From positions 46,640,193 through 46,704,192 of the forward strand of contig JAVMKO010000005.1 of assembly GCA_032164245.1 (NCBI GenBank): a stretch of 64,000 nt of DNA, written 5' to 3'. This DNA is from Sternotherus odoratus (Eukaryota; Chordata; Testudines; Kinosternidae). Positions 11,802 through 23,519 of this stretch are shown here, piece by piece. The notes beneath the pieces were generated by a model that worked only from the letters and a program-made list of their open reading frames with translations, did not search any database and was not told the origin of the DNA. A program made the translations under genes and the position numbers. Every line of letters begins with the position of its first letter. Within the stretch, counting starts at the first letter, position 1.

Positions 11802-13670
11802 TTCAGTTCTATGTGGCACTTTCTTTTTTTTTTTCATTAGTGATCAGGTGCCTGAGATGGGCCACATGGAGAATGCCACACCTAGAGTGTGCTGTGAGAA
11901 ACAGCAGACAATCCCCCAAAACGTGGTTTATTTTATATTAGAGTCATCAAACCAATATCAAAAGAGCTTCTGTAATATCACATTGGTTAACAAGAAGCCA
12001 AACACAGTCCCCATTAGGCATTCCAGACCTTGGCTCCAATCAAGGCAAACCGGTCTAATATAGTGATTAAAAAAAAAAGAGAGAGAGTTATTGAATGGTT
12101 AGGAATTGTGTATATATACAAGCGATTTTTCAGTATCCATAAAGCAGATTTGTAGCAGTAATGTTATATCTGCTAATTTGCAAAAGTTTTCTTGGAATTA
12201 TCCCAACAGGACAGATTCCAAAAACAGCTTAGATGTAAAGTCTGGTAGTCTTTCCACGTATTTTCCAGGATATTCCAAATAACTACTTGGAAGATCTCAG
12301 TCCTGTGGCCTTGCTCAAAATTCAGCAGATTAGAGATGAAAGGATTAGGCCCAAGGTTTCTCTTTAAAGATGAAGCAGGTTCTTTGAGTGCTTTGAGCAC
12401 AGCATCTGACTGAGAATTCTTTGTTGAGTTTATGTAATCCATGTGCCTAATAGGGGAGATATCTCTTTAAGACACCCATGGGGAGGGGGAGGTAGGAGTG
12501 AGTTGTCTAGGTCACTGTTGCTAGGCAGATTTAGGACTCCAGGTCCAGAAATGTCTGGAATTGGGTGTGGTCATTTGGGGCATGCTATAATAGGTTCTCT
12601 GTTGCTGGAGTCAGACTCCAGCAGGCCAAGCAGACAGGGTAACCATGTGCTACTTGTTACAAAAAGCCATGTGCTTTGTGTGAGTTGGGAGAAGCTGAGC
12701 CCAGGAGCAGCAGAAAGCAGGCTGTTTTCCTTAACTCTGAAGCACCTTGCAGCAGGGTATTTTTTTTTTAAAAAAAAATAAATCTCTATACTTAACTGAG
12801 TGGCTGGTTAATCAGTTAGCTGACTGGCTAACAGGGATTTCAGAAGAGGAAGAATCTGCATGGATTCTAACTGGTGATACCTGCCAGCAAGTGGAGGGAA
12901 GAGGTTAGAATCTGCTGCCCCAAGCACAAGCTTGCTCAGTTGGTGCCTGAAGCCAGCCCTGCCTGCCCTGAGGGCCCTCTTTCAGCAGGCCACAGCATGA
13001 CAGACATGGCTGCCTCAGTTCCCCCCTTCAGATTCCCTCAGTAAATCCGGTTCAGGCTCTCTTAAATACTACACCTCCTCGGGGCTAGTTAATTACCAAA
13101 ACATAGTTAATTGAATCCTCAACAGAAGTCTCAAATATAGCCCATTTCCCACCTCTATTATATATAATCCTCCAAACCCTGCTCTTCACAGCAGGCAACC
13201 ACATCAGCCTCTCTCATGGGAGTCCTGTACATACTCTGATGTTGTCCACCACACCCAAGCTCCTCCTCAGTCCTCTTCTGTACTACTGCCTAGACAGCCA
13301 TGCTAGCCCTTCCAGCTAAAGGGCAACCCTGCTTTTCCCACCAGGAACCCCACAGCCTCTGTTGGTGGAGAATCCCTCACTCCACTGGGCCCTTGGGTCC
13401 AACTCTTTGGTGTGGATATTTTGGTGGTTAAGCCCATCCACTGCTCCAAGGCTTTCAGCCCTTTCTGCCCCTTGGCTTCAGCTCTCTGTCTTAGAGCCAG
13501 CAATCACCTCCTGCTGCTACTGCTTCCCTTTTTTCCTTCAGTTATGATGATCTCTGCACCATGTGTACAAAGTCACACTGGCGGGGCGGTGCAGCTCTCT
13601 CTGCAAACTAGCATTTTGTACATGGTGTGCAATGTGAGAGTCCTGGTCCCTCTTTCTTTACAGACTAAGC
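11802..13670. other. Intergenic sequence; possible LTR remnant at about 12440-12800
   Basis: The stretch near 12440-12800 has LTR-like composition with a late AATAAATC at about 12778, but no duplicated flanks. I see nothing else recognisable, and no exon. Confidence 0.3.
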
Positions 13671-13846
13671 TAGGGATCTCAAAATCAAATCACCACAAGG
13701 GCCACATGAGGACTAGTACATTGATCCACTGAAACCTTTTCATACAAAGATACAAAAGCCTCACCCTTTCCCCTGGCATCGCACCAACTCCACCCCTTCC
13801 ATGAGGCCCTGCCAGTTCCCACCCCCTCTGCCTCTATTCCAACCCC
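13671..13846 (-). mobile_element. hAT element fragment related to 11433-11689
   Basis: It begins TAGGGATCTCAAAATC and shares the internal piece CTCTGCCTCTATTCC (reverse complement) with the copy at 11433-11689. It is likewise cut short where a PLE 3' end begins. Confidence 0.5.
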
Positions 13847-13893
13847 TTCAATACTTTAGTTAGTCATTAAGGTGCCACAGGACTCTGTCACTT
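13847..13893 (+). mobile_element. Penelope-like element 3' end, very short
   Basis: About 47 bp containing TTAGTTAGTCATTAAGG and GCCACAGGACTC, matching the segment found in the longer PLE copies of this window. Confidence 0.65.
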
Positions 13894-14239
13894 ATTGACC
13901 TGAAAGTTAATTGGTGCCTGAAAGCATAATAGTGAAGTTTTTCGCACTTACCAACTTGAACTAAAACACTTTCTCCATTCAGGATATTCTGTGTTAAAAC
14001 TCATGTAAGTAGGTTTAACGTCCAATAGCATAAGGGTTAAATAAAAGAGGATTTAAATTTCCATTATCCATCTTAATGAACTTGTGACTCTAGCCCCCAA
14101 ATGGACTATTATCATTACATAACCCAAAAAAAGGAGGGAGAGCATAACATGTTTTTGCCTGAATTGGCTAGAGTATTGAGCTAGATTCTCTTTCAGCTGG
14201 TCATTAGTGTAAACAACACAAAATTACACAACCTTCTAC

Positions 14240-14533
14240 TAAGGGTATGTCTTCACTACCTGCAGAATTGGCGGGTAGCCATCGATCTTCTGGCGATTGA
14301 TTTCTCGCGTCTGATGAGGACGCGAGAAATCGATCGCTTGCGGCTCCCCCGTCGACTGCGTAACTCCAGCTTGCCGGGAGGCGCAAAGTCAACGGGGGAG
14401 CGCGCCACCAACCGCTGCCGCCATGAGGGCGGACAGTAAGTCGACTGAAGATACGCAAACTTCAGCTACGCAATGCACGTAGCTGAAGTTACGTATCTGC
14501 AGTTGATTCCCCCCATAGTGGAGACCAGCCCTA
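14240..14533. mobile_element. CpG-rich MITE with two strong internal hairpins
   Basis: Ends are TAAGGGTATGTCTTCAC and, at the right, GTGGAGACCAGCCCTA. A 13-bp perfect inverted repeat lies at 14299-14311 and 14319-14331. A second 13-bp perfect pair lies at 14458-14470 and 14478-14490, extended outwards by further pairing to 14443 and 14505. CpG density is far above the flanks. The superfamily is not certain and I see no clear target duplication. Confidence 0.65.
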
Positions 14534-16200
14534 TGACTGTAACTGTAAGCAACTGGGGGAGGGGCAGGAAGGCAGAGGACGCAGTGAGCAAGGTCACCCA
14601 AACCTGCCTGACAGGAACCACCTACAGGTGAACAGAGCTGGAGGACAAATATTTAATTCAATACAAATTAATATGCAACACATATTTAGGTACTGCAGCA
14701 GAGTTGTTGGAGAGTCCAGTCTGAAGATCTTGCCATTACTAGTTTCACCTCCTAAATGAGAGCTGCTCTACATGGACCAGTTCCAAATTATTTTAGCTCA
14801 TGGGCTGTTGTCAATTATATTTTAAAACTTTCTTCTTCAAGTTATGTATTATTTCACCAATTTAATTTTCAGTACTGTAAATTTCTTTTCCTTCTCGAGA
14901 GAAAACCAATAATTGTTAATTCTGCATTTATCATTTTCAAATGATATTCAAGTGCTATTCTATATCCAATCTATAGCAGCAAGGAATTGTTCTGTCTTAG
15001 TTCCTTTTCCAAGAATGAACAGTAATGTATGTTTCCAGAAACTTGTTTTCAGAATTACTAAAATTACTTATTTCTTTCAAATTGCCTCAGCAATAACAAA
15101 ATGAAGCTTTTTGTATTTTCCTTTTATTTGTATATATCTTCATAATTACTGCACCTTAATTTGCTCTATAATACCAAAAGCTACCTGAAAATTTACATAC
15201 ACAGCCACCCACTTTTACCCCTTTAATACCCATAACAGCTTCTCTCCTCACTCACTGAGGCAGCAGAAAACCATGATGTGTGTAACTTTTTGAGCACAGG
15301 AGATGTGCATTGTTTTGGTTTATTTTTAGGACTCTAATCCTCAATGATCAGAAAACAGACAATCTTCTCACAAAGATTCAAACAAAAACATACTCTGCAA
15401 AAACAGACAGCTTTCTTCCTTTCAGAAAAGCTTTTTCCTTATTCTTTGGTTCAGTGCAAAAGGAGGAAACAAGCCTCTAGCTTTTAACCAGTTTCTTTCA
15501 ATTTAGAACCTAACCAACAGTTCTGTTTCTTTCATTTATAAAGAATTAATTGCAAACTAATAACATTTAACAGCTGTGATGCTAACTTCAAAATTCCCTC
15601 CTGCTAGCAGATGTTCTTAGCTTCTGGAACTCCTTTTTCTTCTGGAACCCTCCCCCCATTTTTTTTTTAAAAGCAGCTCACCAAATTCGTGACTTAAACA
15701 TACACATAATGCTTCTCACCTGCAGTCTGAATGCAAGTTAGACCCATGCAACATTTCAGCCTTGGAATAAACACAACTTCCATTGATTTCACCTCACTAA
15801 TGCAGGGGCCGAATTTACTCCCACAAATGGGTTCCATGTCATGCTGGAACTATTTAAAAACGCTTGATAGTTTATTATAGCTTTCCCCTCACTTGTAGAA
15901 GTCAGATTCTGAGAATCTTTTCTGATCAATAAAAAACAAAAAACGTGTTTTTGTGAATGTGGTACATTTGTAAACACGGGATTACTTTGCTCCTGAGCAG
16001 TGAATAAGAACTGCTGTACAGCAACCGTCTGCAACACCCCAGTGCCAGTACTCACTTCACGGCTTCATCTCACAGTCCTGCTTACAAACGAACTGCCCTC
16101 AACCCCCACCTGTTACTGTCACCCCTTGCACCCACATTACTGATACCCCCGTAGTGCCCCATTGCACAAGCACCCACCGACCTCTTGTCCTGCGTGATCC
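14534..16200. other. Intergenic AT-rich sequence, nothing recognised
   Basis: T-rich and A-rich stretches without an exon, RNA gene or identifiable repeat end. Confidence 0.5.
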
Positions 16201-16620
16201 GTAGGAGTTAGACCCCTTCTCACACACTTACCGCCTGGGGGGAACCGCCATCAACTCCCCGGGAAGCCCCCCAGAAAGCTCCCCTTCCCCGGGGCACAGG
16301 ACACACACACACCCCCTCACACACACACACACAGCTCCTCCGCGGGTCGGGGGCACCAGCCCCTCCCCCAGCTCCGGGCACCGCACAGCCCCCCCGCGGG
16401 TCAGGGGCACCAAGCCCCCCTCCCCCAATCCGGGTACAGCCCCGCTGTGGGTCAGGGGCACCAGCCCTCCTCCCCCCCCCCCCAGCTCCGGGCACTGCAC
16501 AGCCCCTCCCCCCCAGCTCCAGGCAGCCCCGCCGCTGGTCGGGAGCGAACCCCCCCGAAACCACGGGCTGGGGACCCAGGGCCTTGGCTCCCGTCAGCCC
16601 GCAGCCCCCCCCCCCCCCCC
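16200..16620. repeat. CpG-rich block with (CA)n and a degenerate 50-60-bp tandem repeat
   Basis: A CA microsatellite at about 16302-16333 is followed by repeats built on GGGTCAGGGGCACCAG and CCAGCTCCGGGCAC units. A consensus GTAAGT donor on the minus strand occurs at 16231. The open frames on both strands here reflect the repeat. Whether this is a promoter island or part of the adjacent transposon is unresolved. Confidence 0.5.
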
Positions 16621-16952
16621 GCTTACCTGGCTTTTCTGGTCTGGCTCCTAGGGTCAGCGGGGGAGGGGGAGCCCTGCACTCCAAGTGCTATGCCGGCCAT
16701 AAGCACTGGCTCCAGCTGCCATTGGCTGAAAGCTGGGGGGGGGGGTGTCTGTGCCCGCAGCTCCCATTGGCCACGATGGAGCCAGTGCTTGTGATGGGTG
16801 CAACAGGGACTTGCCGCTCCTGTGCTTAGGAGCCGCAGGGTCCTACTGCCCACCCTTTCCCAGGAGCAGCACCAAGCCAAAATACCGGGACGTGGGACAA
16901 ACACCTAAATATCGGGACAGTCCCGATTTTATCGGGACGTCTGGTCACCCTA
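16621..16952 (-). mobile_element. hAT-type DNA element, right end
   Basis: The right terminus (CTGGTCACCCTAG with repeated ATCGGGAC) is a member of the TAGGGTGACCAGA family also seen at 35194 and 57005. Internal ATTGG/CCAAT pairs are typical of the longer version. The left end is not located. Confidence 0.55.
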
Positions 16953-17498
16953 GCTCCTCCTCCCCTACATGGGGTTAGCCTAAGGGTGCACAGATGATAG
17001 AAGCCACTCACCCAAGTGTCCTCCCCCTGCCCCCTGAACTGGTGTTACTACTCACCCAAGTCCTGCCTGCTCCCCACATGAGACTGGCTGGCATCACAGC
17101 TTGCTTGAGCCCTGCCTCCCCCCTTGCACTGAGCTGGCATTGCTGCTTGCCTCCTGCATGTTCCTCTGCACCCCATGTTTTTGACAAAGTGGGCATTTGT
17201 CATCTGGGAAGAACAAATGGATCATAGAATATCAGGGTTGGAAGGGACCTCAGAAGGTCATCTAGTCCAACCCCCTGCTCAAAACTGGACCAATCCCCAA
17301 CTAATTTTTGCCCCAGATCCCTAAATAGCCCCCTCAGGGATTAAACTCACAACCCTGGGCTTAGCAGGCTAATGCTCTAATAACTGAGCTATCCTTTCCC
17401 CTCTTCTCCCCACTATAAATAAATTTTTAAAAAAAGATGGCAGGACAGGTATTAAAAAAGGGACGGTTCCAGCCAAAATGGGATGTATGGTCACCCTA
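16953..17498 (-). mobile_element. Second DNA element ending TGGTCACCCTAG, split by a SINE
   Basis: The right end at 17498 repeats the GGTCACCCTAG terminus, with a preceding GACGGTTCC motif. A tRNA-derived SINE (17221-17400) interrupts it. The left boundary is unclear and may coincide with the end of the preceding element. Confidence 0.4.
17221..17400 (-). mobile_element. Turtle-type tRNA-derived SINE with CR1-like tail
   Basis: On the minus strand a tRNA-like head (GGATAGCTCAGTTATTAGAG, then GTGAGTTTAATCC as A-box and B-box equivalents) is followed by a tail. The tail ends ATATTCTATGAT, the CR1-type 3' end used for reverse transcription by partner LINEs. Length and order match the well-known testudine tRNA SINE family. 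Confidence 0.85.
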
Positions 17499-17510
17499 GC
17501 TCTAAACCAG

Positions 17511-17661
17511 TAGTTCTCACTCTAGTTACCATTGTCGGGCAAATATGCAGATTTCTGGGTGTTATGTGGACTGCCACACAATATATATAATGCCAGTATG
17601 GGCCTGAGGATGTCACATGGTCCGCAGCTATGTGCTGAATGGGCTGCAGATTGAGAAGCAG
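17511..17661. mobile_element. hAT MITE, CAGTGGTTCTCAA family, diverged
   Basis: The left end is CAGTAGTTCTCACTC and the right end TTGAGAAGCAGTG, imperfect inverted repeats. The flanking 8-mers agree only partly. Confidence 0.5.
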
Positions 17662-18504
17662 TGCTCTGTTTGCTTACTTAAAGACTGATCTTGCTCTCCC
17701 AGTGTTGATAGCGCTCATGATTTTATCATGTCTTGTGATATTTGGTGTTTTTTTCAAGCCCCAGCTCCCGGAGACATGAGAATCTACAAGACACTCAGCT
17801 TTCACTCTTTTCAAAAGTAGGTTTCTAGCCCTCTTGGTTATGGAAGAAAAACTGGGAAATGAATGGCTCAGAAACCAGGTGGCAAATAATAATAACCCAA
17901 AATGTACTGTTCTTAAGAAGTCTCATGATTTTTGAAGCAGCACTCATAATTTTTTGAGACAGGAGCAGATTCCTGATTTATTTTTAAATGCTTGGAATTG
18001 GCAATACTGCTCCCAACAAAATCAATGGCATCTGCAATCAGATTTGGCCCCCAGTTTAGGTTGATAATATACGTCATGCCCCTTGTGCTTGATTCCATCA
18101 GTGTTCATATGTAAAGCAGGGCTCGGTACTTGATTCAGATATGGGATCGCCCTCCAGGAACACTTAGGTGCTGCAGGATGTCATTAGTATGTAAGCACAT
18201 CCCCAAAATCACCACCTTAACTGGTACTCTTGTCAGAGAAGAGCAAACACAGCTAATGCTTGGAGTGTTGAACTAAAGGGTGCGGTTCCAGATAGAATTA
18301 AGGTGCATTGGAAGTCTGTGTGTGTGCAAGAAGGTGCATTGTCACTAGTCTGTCCTTTTTCGTGTGGATAAACATAAAAGGCATTAGTCTGGGATGTTGT
18401 TAATACAGCATCTTTGATCTGCACAAAGTTAACATTAAAGAGAGAGGGGGAAAAGATAAAATGAGTTATAATGAATGTAAGTCTTTTTTCTTAATTAATT
18501 AATA
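17662..18504. other. Intergenic, nothing recognised
   Basis: Unique-looking sequence with no open frame of note and no recognisable repeat terminus. Confidence 0.5.
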
Positions 18505-18725
18505 ATTGGAGATATACCAATCTCCTAGAACTGGAAAGACCTTGAAGGTCATCGAGTCCAGTCCCCTGCCTACACTAGCAGGATCCACCTGCCTACACTA
18601 GCAGGATTGAGTACTGTCCCCTGACAGATTTTTTGCCCCAGATCCCTAAATGGCCCCCTCAAGGATTGAACTCACAACCCTGGGTTTAGCAGGCCAATGC
18701 TCAAACCACTGAGCTATCCCCCCAC
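18505..18725 (-). mobile_element. Turtle-type tRNA-derived SINE, second subfamily
   Basis: The tRNA-like head on the minus strand contains GGATAGCTCAGTGGTTTGAG and GTGAGTTCAATCC. The tail differs from the copy at 17221 and ends near TCTAGGAGATTGG. An internal tandem duplication of the CCTGCCTACACTAGCAGGAT unit lies at about 18567-18607. Confidence 0.85.
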
Positions 18726-19458
18726 CCCCCAAGTCAACCAGGTTGGAAGACAGGAGAGGGGAAAGGAAGCCCCAAGGTTCTCTGGGGGACTCAAAATAAT
18801 TAAGAGAAACATTTAGGGAGAGTAGTTACTAGGCAGTTCTAAGTCCAAACTAGCTTCAGGCACATTGAAATATGTCTGGGTGTTTATAATAGAATATTGA
18901 AGCAATTACTCATTTGAGACAGACATTGCAATTTGACTAAGGCACTGTGTTAATATTCAGTATAATTGAATTTGTATAGCATCTGTGAGCAGTGTAACTT
19001 ATCCTGATGGAGTCCTTGCATAGGAGCTTGTGGCTGTTCACAGGCTTCTCAGTAGAAAGATGATTTTTGATCCCTTTGTCCCTCCTCTTCTTTGAGGACA
19101 TGGCCTTGCTTTCCCTACAATGTATGTGGTGTAAGGAAATTTCTGGCTATGGCTAGCACCTCTTCATCACCCATAACAGAAATGGGAGGTCGATAGACTC
19201 CTTATTTGCCCTTATGTGCAGGGTGGTGTTAGCCACAGGTGTGTGCCTCTGAGTGGCAAGCAAAGAATTCCCACATGCAACCCTTTCCTCAGCTGGTAAT
19301 GACCCAGGTAGGATTCTGCATAAAGCACAACAACATTGCCCCTACACTTATTGCACCCCCACCTCACTTTTTACTTTACCTAACATATATTCTGGATCAG
19401 AAGAGACCCAACATCTCTACATCATCAGAATAATACAACAGAACCATTCTTTTGCCCT
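18726..19458. other. Intergenic, nothing recognised
   Basis: No gene or identifiable repeat end. Confidence 0.5.
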
Positions 19459-19867
19459 GTAACAGCTCTTCTCCAGCTTGCTAAGGATTCACTAACACAA
19501 CCACAGTCTCTTTTATGTAGTTTTATTGTCCAAACTTTGGCCAGATTTAAAAAAAACACACCACAGTTCCTCAGTTCACCTTAGGCTACAGCTCCCTGGG
19601 GTTTTCCCCCTTTTAATTCTTCAGTTCCTTCTATTGCCCATCCCAGAGGGTTCTGACAGTCCTGTTGCTCCTGCTTCCTTCCTTCTCCTTCCAGGGGATT
19701 CTGACAATCCTAAATTTCCCAGGCTCCCTGTTAGCAGGGAGCAGGGAGTAAGGGTCACAGATCTCCTTAAGTCCAGGTGCCTCCCTTCAAAGCTCAGCTG
19801 GAGTCAGCTGACCAGTAACAGATGCAATGTTTCAGTTGCCTCCTTAAGGGCCTGTGACATCCCCACA
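19459..19867 (-). mobile_element. Probable solo LTR of a retrotransposon
   Basis: Minus-strand reading begins TGTGGGGATGTCACA, carries AATAAAACTAC about 60-80 bp before the end, and ends CTGTTACA. This is the usual TG...CA LTR layout. Matching target duplications are not visible, so one boundary may be off. Confidence 0.5.
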
Positions 19868-19944
19868 CTTACAACCCTCTCCCATAACTTTTTTATGCAG
19901 TGGACCTTTTCTGATGGGTTTTCTGGGCACAGCCTCAGCCTTAC

Positions 19945-20146
19945 ATTCCCCAAAGCAGAGCTGGTTAACATTTTTAAATCAAAATATTTTTTCAGTGGAA
20001 AATGGTCTTTTAAAATGAAAATGTTCACAGAAAATTAATTTCTTTTAAAATTTTCCATTTTTTCCAACTAAACTTTGCAAACCAAAATACTTCAAGTTTT
20101 TATTTTTTACTGAAAACTGATAAACTTCAATTTAAATGTTTGAAGT
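19945..20146. repeat. AT-rich dispersed repeat (AGAGCTGGTTAA family)
   Basis: It begins at AGAGCTGGTTAACATTTTT and continues as A/T-rich sequence with self-complementary stretches. Related segments occur at about 24320-24620 and 50270-50592 in this window. Confidence 0.45.
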
Positions 20147-21084
20147 TGTGATAAATGAACAGGGGGTGAGGGGGTAGTTCCTTTTTATGGACACACACAC
20201 CCCCAAGCCAGTAGCTATAAAATCCCTCTTAGTAGCTGTTCTCTAATTGCTCTATCTGTAAAGGGTTAAAAGTCCCAATAGGATGCATAGGCAAAAGGAA
20301 GTGAGTGAGCACTTGGCCAAAAGAGCCAAGGGGAAGGCTAGCACTTTCTAAAATTGAAAAAAGACTCCCCTTTTTTCTGTCTGTCTGTTGTTCTCCCGGG
20401 AAGAGGTGGACAGGGCAGCAGCTATGCTGTAAGAAGCTTGGTATGAAAAATCATCAGTATCATACCTAGAAACTACTCATTTAAAACCCCAACTATCTAA
20501 GTAGATCAGGAAATGTCTAGGAAGACATGATTAGGTTTCTCCCTTTTATTTTGTTATAGCTTGTGGATTCCTCTGTGCTAACCCCAGGTGCATTTGTTTT
20601 GCTTGTAACCTTTAAGCTGGACTTCGAGAAAGCTATTCTTGGTGCTTAATCCTTTGTAGTTGCTCTTGTAAAATCTAGCAATAGCCAGATGTATTTCCAG
20701 CTTTATTTTCTTATTAATAAAATTTACCTGTTCTTAAAGAACAGAATTGAATTTTTATGTCTTAAGAGGTTTGTGCACACGTTTAATTAGCTGTCACAAC
20801 AGCTGATTGCCTTCTATTTTTTTTTCTTTCTCACCTCTTCCCTGAAGGTGGGGTGAAAGGGCTTGAGACTACCCCACAGAAAGGAATTCCCAAGTGCACC
20901 TTTCTGGGGTGTCAAAGGGGTTCTGCACTTCAGTAGTGGCAGCATCTACCAATCCAAGATCAGAGAAAAGCTATAACCTTGGGAGTTTAATACAAGCCTG
21001 AAGTAGCCAGTATTAATCTTTAAAATCCTTGCAGGCCACTACCTTCTGCACTGGAAGAGCCAGAGTGTGGAATTAGCCTTGACA
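20147..21084 (+). mobile_element. Solo LTR, 938 bp
   Basis: It starts TGTGATAAATG and ends GCCTTGACA, flanked by a perfect 5-bp duplication GAAGT (20142-20146 and 21085-21089). A TATA-like CTATAAAATCC is near 20216 and an AATAAAATTTACC signal near 20716. No internal coding sequence lies beside it, so it is a recombined solo LTR. Confidence 0.85.
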
Positions 21085-22890
21085 GAAGTAAAGAAAAATG
21101 TTCATGAAAGATACTTCTCATTTTCCAACCATCTCACCCACCAGGGACATATGACATTTTTTAGTATGCATTGAAAGCCCAGTCTGCTGTAAGGAGGGAA
21201 ACCAGTGCTGCTATTGTAACGGAGGATTTTTTCCTAACTCTTAAATAATGCAGCTTCCTCCATAGAAGGGAGTAGTAAGAAAGGAGCAGAAAGTTCAGCT
21301 CCACAAGATGACTCATTCCTAACAAGATATGGAGCAAGAGGACAAGCACAGAGAAGACAGACAAATTTCCCCAGAAGAGGGAGGGAAACAATTGAAGAAT
21401 GAGATTGTCAGATTCCCCTCTGTTGAATTAACTGGCCCTGTTGTCATATGCATTTCTGCCCTAAACAACTTGGGCTCAACAATAGTCCAAGGAGGTGAGA
21501 GAAGAGATTCATTGTCCAGTCCTCTGTCCTCATTGTTGACTGGACTCCCATCCACAACTGAAGAGGACCGCTGCGACTGTAACAGTACCTCTGTTACTAT
21601 GCCTAACGTTTCCAAACATCCCCCAACTGAGCAGTGTCTGTCAGTACCTCAGAGCCTACTTGTGCAGCAATATTTATCATGTAATCGGTTTTTAGAGTTA
21701 AAGAGTGCCATGGGGAAGGAAAGACCTGTGGCTGGGAATTTGCGTGTGGAAATCCATCTGAGCACCCTAAAGTCTGCAGCATAAGGTCTCTATCTGAAGT
21801 GTAAGTTTATAAAAAGCTCTTATCTTGTTACCTTCCCCAAATCCCACTTCACCTCCACCATTTAAAATAGTGTTAAATATTTTTTAAAATGCTTTTAATT
21901 CATAAGGGGAGTCGTGTTCAGAGGTTTGCTGTGTGAAAGGGGTCACCACTACAAAAGTTTGAGAACCACTGGGAGACATGAAGTGACTTGCTTATGAACA
22001 TATAGTGAACCCATGGGAGAGTTGGGAACAAAACTCAGCCTTGGGATCTAATCACTAGACATTCTGAAGTTGTCATATACTAGGAAGGCAGCAAAGAGCC
22101 CAGCAGAGTGCACTGTGTTCTCCCTGCAATAGTTGTACTCGCTTCTGTGAGCAAGTTTCTTTTATTTTGTTCTGTTTTCTGCTCTCAGGAACATAACTGT
22201 TTTCGGGGCAAGGGGATGGAAGGGAAGATCACTTTGCTGGTTCTTTATTTTCCTTTATGTCCCTGTGGATTTACCATCCTTGCAGTCTCCAGGAAAGAGT
22301 TCATTCTCTTGTGAAATTGATTGCAATTCCTGCCCATTTGGGAGGCCTGCACAACGTGGAATGCTGATGGTTAAAAATAGATCATGTCATCCAAGTCCCA
22401 GGCTATTTCATTTCTGCTGCTCGTGGCATATTTAGCCAGAGAGCGTCATGCAACTAGCTCACAAACTAGTTTAGCTAATCTGTCCATGTTCTTCTATACA
22501 GTAGCGCCCTATACACTCTTTTTAGAAATGGAGAGGCAATAAAGGGCATATGTCTTTTTGATGGGGGAGGAGTTCAGCTTAATGGCAATGTCTGGTTATC
22601 AGCAACATTCCTGCTTTTTAATCCCATTTCTCAATATAGACTGTCTCTGACTGTATTTCAAGAGCATTTAAACACAATGTAGTCGCAATCAGAGCTGGGG
22701 CCTCTGGATGCTACCAAAATACAAATAATAAATAGCAACAACTGAGGACAGAGACCTAATTAAGTTAAGGGCTGTATTCTCAAATATACAGAACTGTGCT
22801 ACTGGTATACTGAAGCTGTGCAGAGCAACTGACAAAGTTAGGAAATGAAAAAATTGATTCCAACATTAACTCACATCACGTGTAACACAT
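21085..22890. other. Intergenic; one open frame of unknown nature and a hAT fragment
   Basis: A 151-codon plus-strand frame at 21329-21784 has no recognised motif. At 21905-21972 the end CAAAAGTTTGAGAACCACTG marks a fragment of a hAT MITE on the minus strand. Nothing else is recognised. Confidence 0.35.
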
Positions 22891-22900
22891 TTTCCAACAT

Positions 22901-23012
22901 TCAGTGGTGTTAGAACAATTTGTACAGTGGGGGTGCTGACAGCCACTGAACCAAACTGTAAACCCTGTATATGACGGAAACCACTTCAAGGCAAGGAGTG
23001 CTGCTGCACCCC
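22901..23012. mobile_element. MITE fragment split by a solo LTR
   Basis: It begins CAGTGGTGTTAGAACAA and runs to GCTGCACCCC, where a solo LTR was inserted. Such CAGTGGTGTT termini fit a non-autonomous DNA element. The distal end is not clear beyond the LTR. Confidence 0.45.
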
Positions 23013-23496
23013 TGTAGGGTGCGGAAGAAAGTGTAACGGCCCGTTGCTAGGGAAACGCAATCCACTTCCACCTCGTCTCCAGGGAAATGCACTGTCAGTC
23101 AAGGTTATCGGCCCAGGGAACGGCCTTGCCTCTGTGTTATCTCGGTGTGTGTGTCTGAGAAGAATTTCCCAGCTCTAGCTGTTAACTGTTTGCTAGCTTG
23201 TGTGAGATTAGGAAATGTAAACAAGGCAGTACTGCAAAACAAGTGCTTGCTATTCATGAGCTATGTATGAGATGCAAATGTGCATGGGTATTTCTTTGTC
23301 AGCGGGCTCCAGCATGTTGGGCTTCATCCCGAGCATTGCTTCGGTGCGTCAGGCTTTCCCCATCTCTCAGTGACTGCAACGATAAGGGGCCCCCATTGCA
23401 GCTGTGTCACTGTATGCCTTCAATAAACTCACCACTTTTATCAGCTACTGTACTGTGTGAGCCTCGTTTCTACGGAACTCAGTGTACCTTGCAACA
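23013..23496 (+). mobile_element. Solo LTR, 484 bp
   Basis: TG...CA boundaries (TGTAGGGTGCGG to CCTTGCAACA) are flanked by a perfect 5-bp duplication ACCCC (23008-23012 and 23497-23501). A CAATAAACTC poly(A) signal lies near 23420. An endogenous retrovirus-like LTR is likely. No internal genes remain. Confidence 0.8.
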
Positions 23497-23519
23497 ACCC
23501 CAAGCACCCCTGCTAACGT

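Noticed and set aside
14299..14331. CTGATGA followed by GAAA resembling a hammerhead core
   Set aside because: The two motifs fall within one 13-bp palindrome and there is no separate stem II between them, so the resemblance is coincidental.
16220..16684. Gly-rich minus-strand open frames (154 and 90 codons)
   Set aside because: They are translations of the degenerate GC-rich tandem repeat and (CA)n, not a gene.
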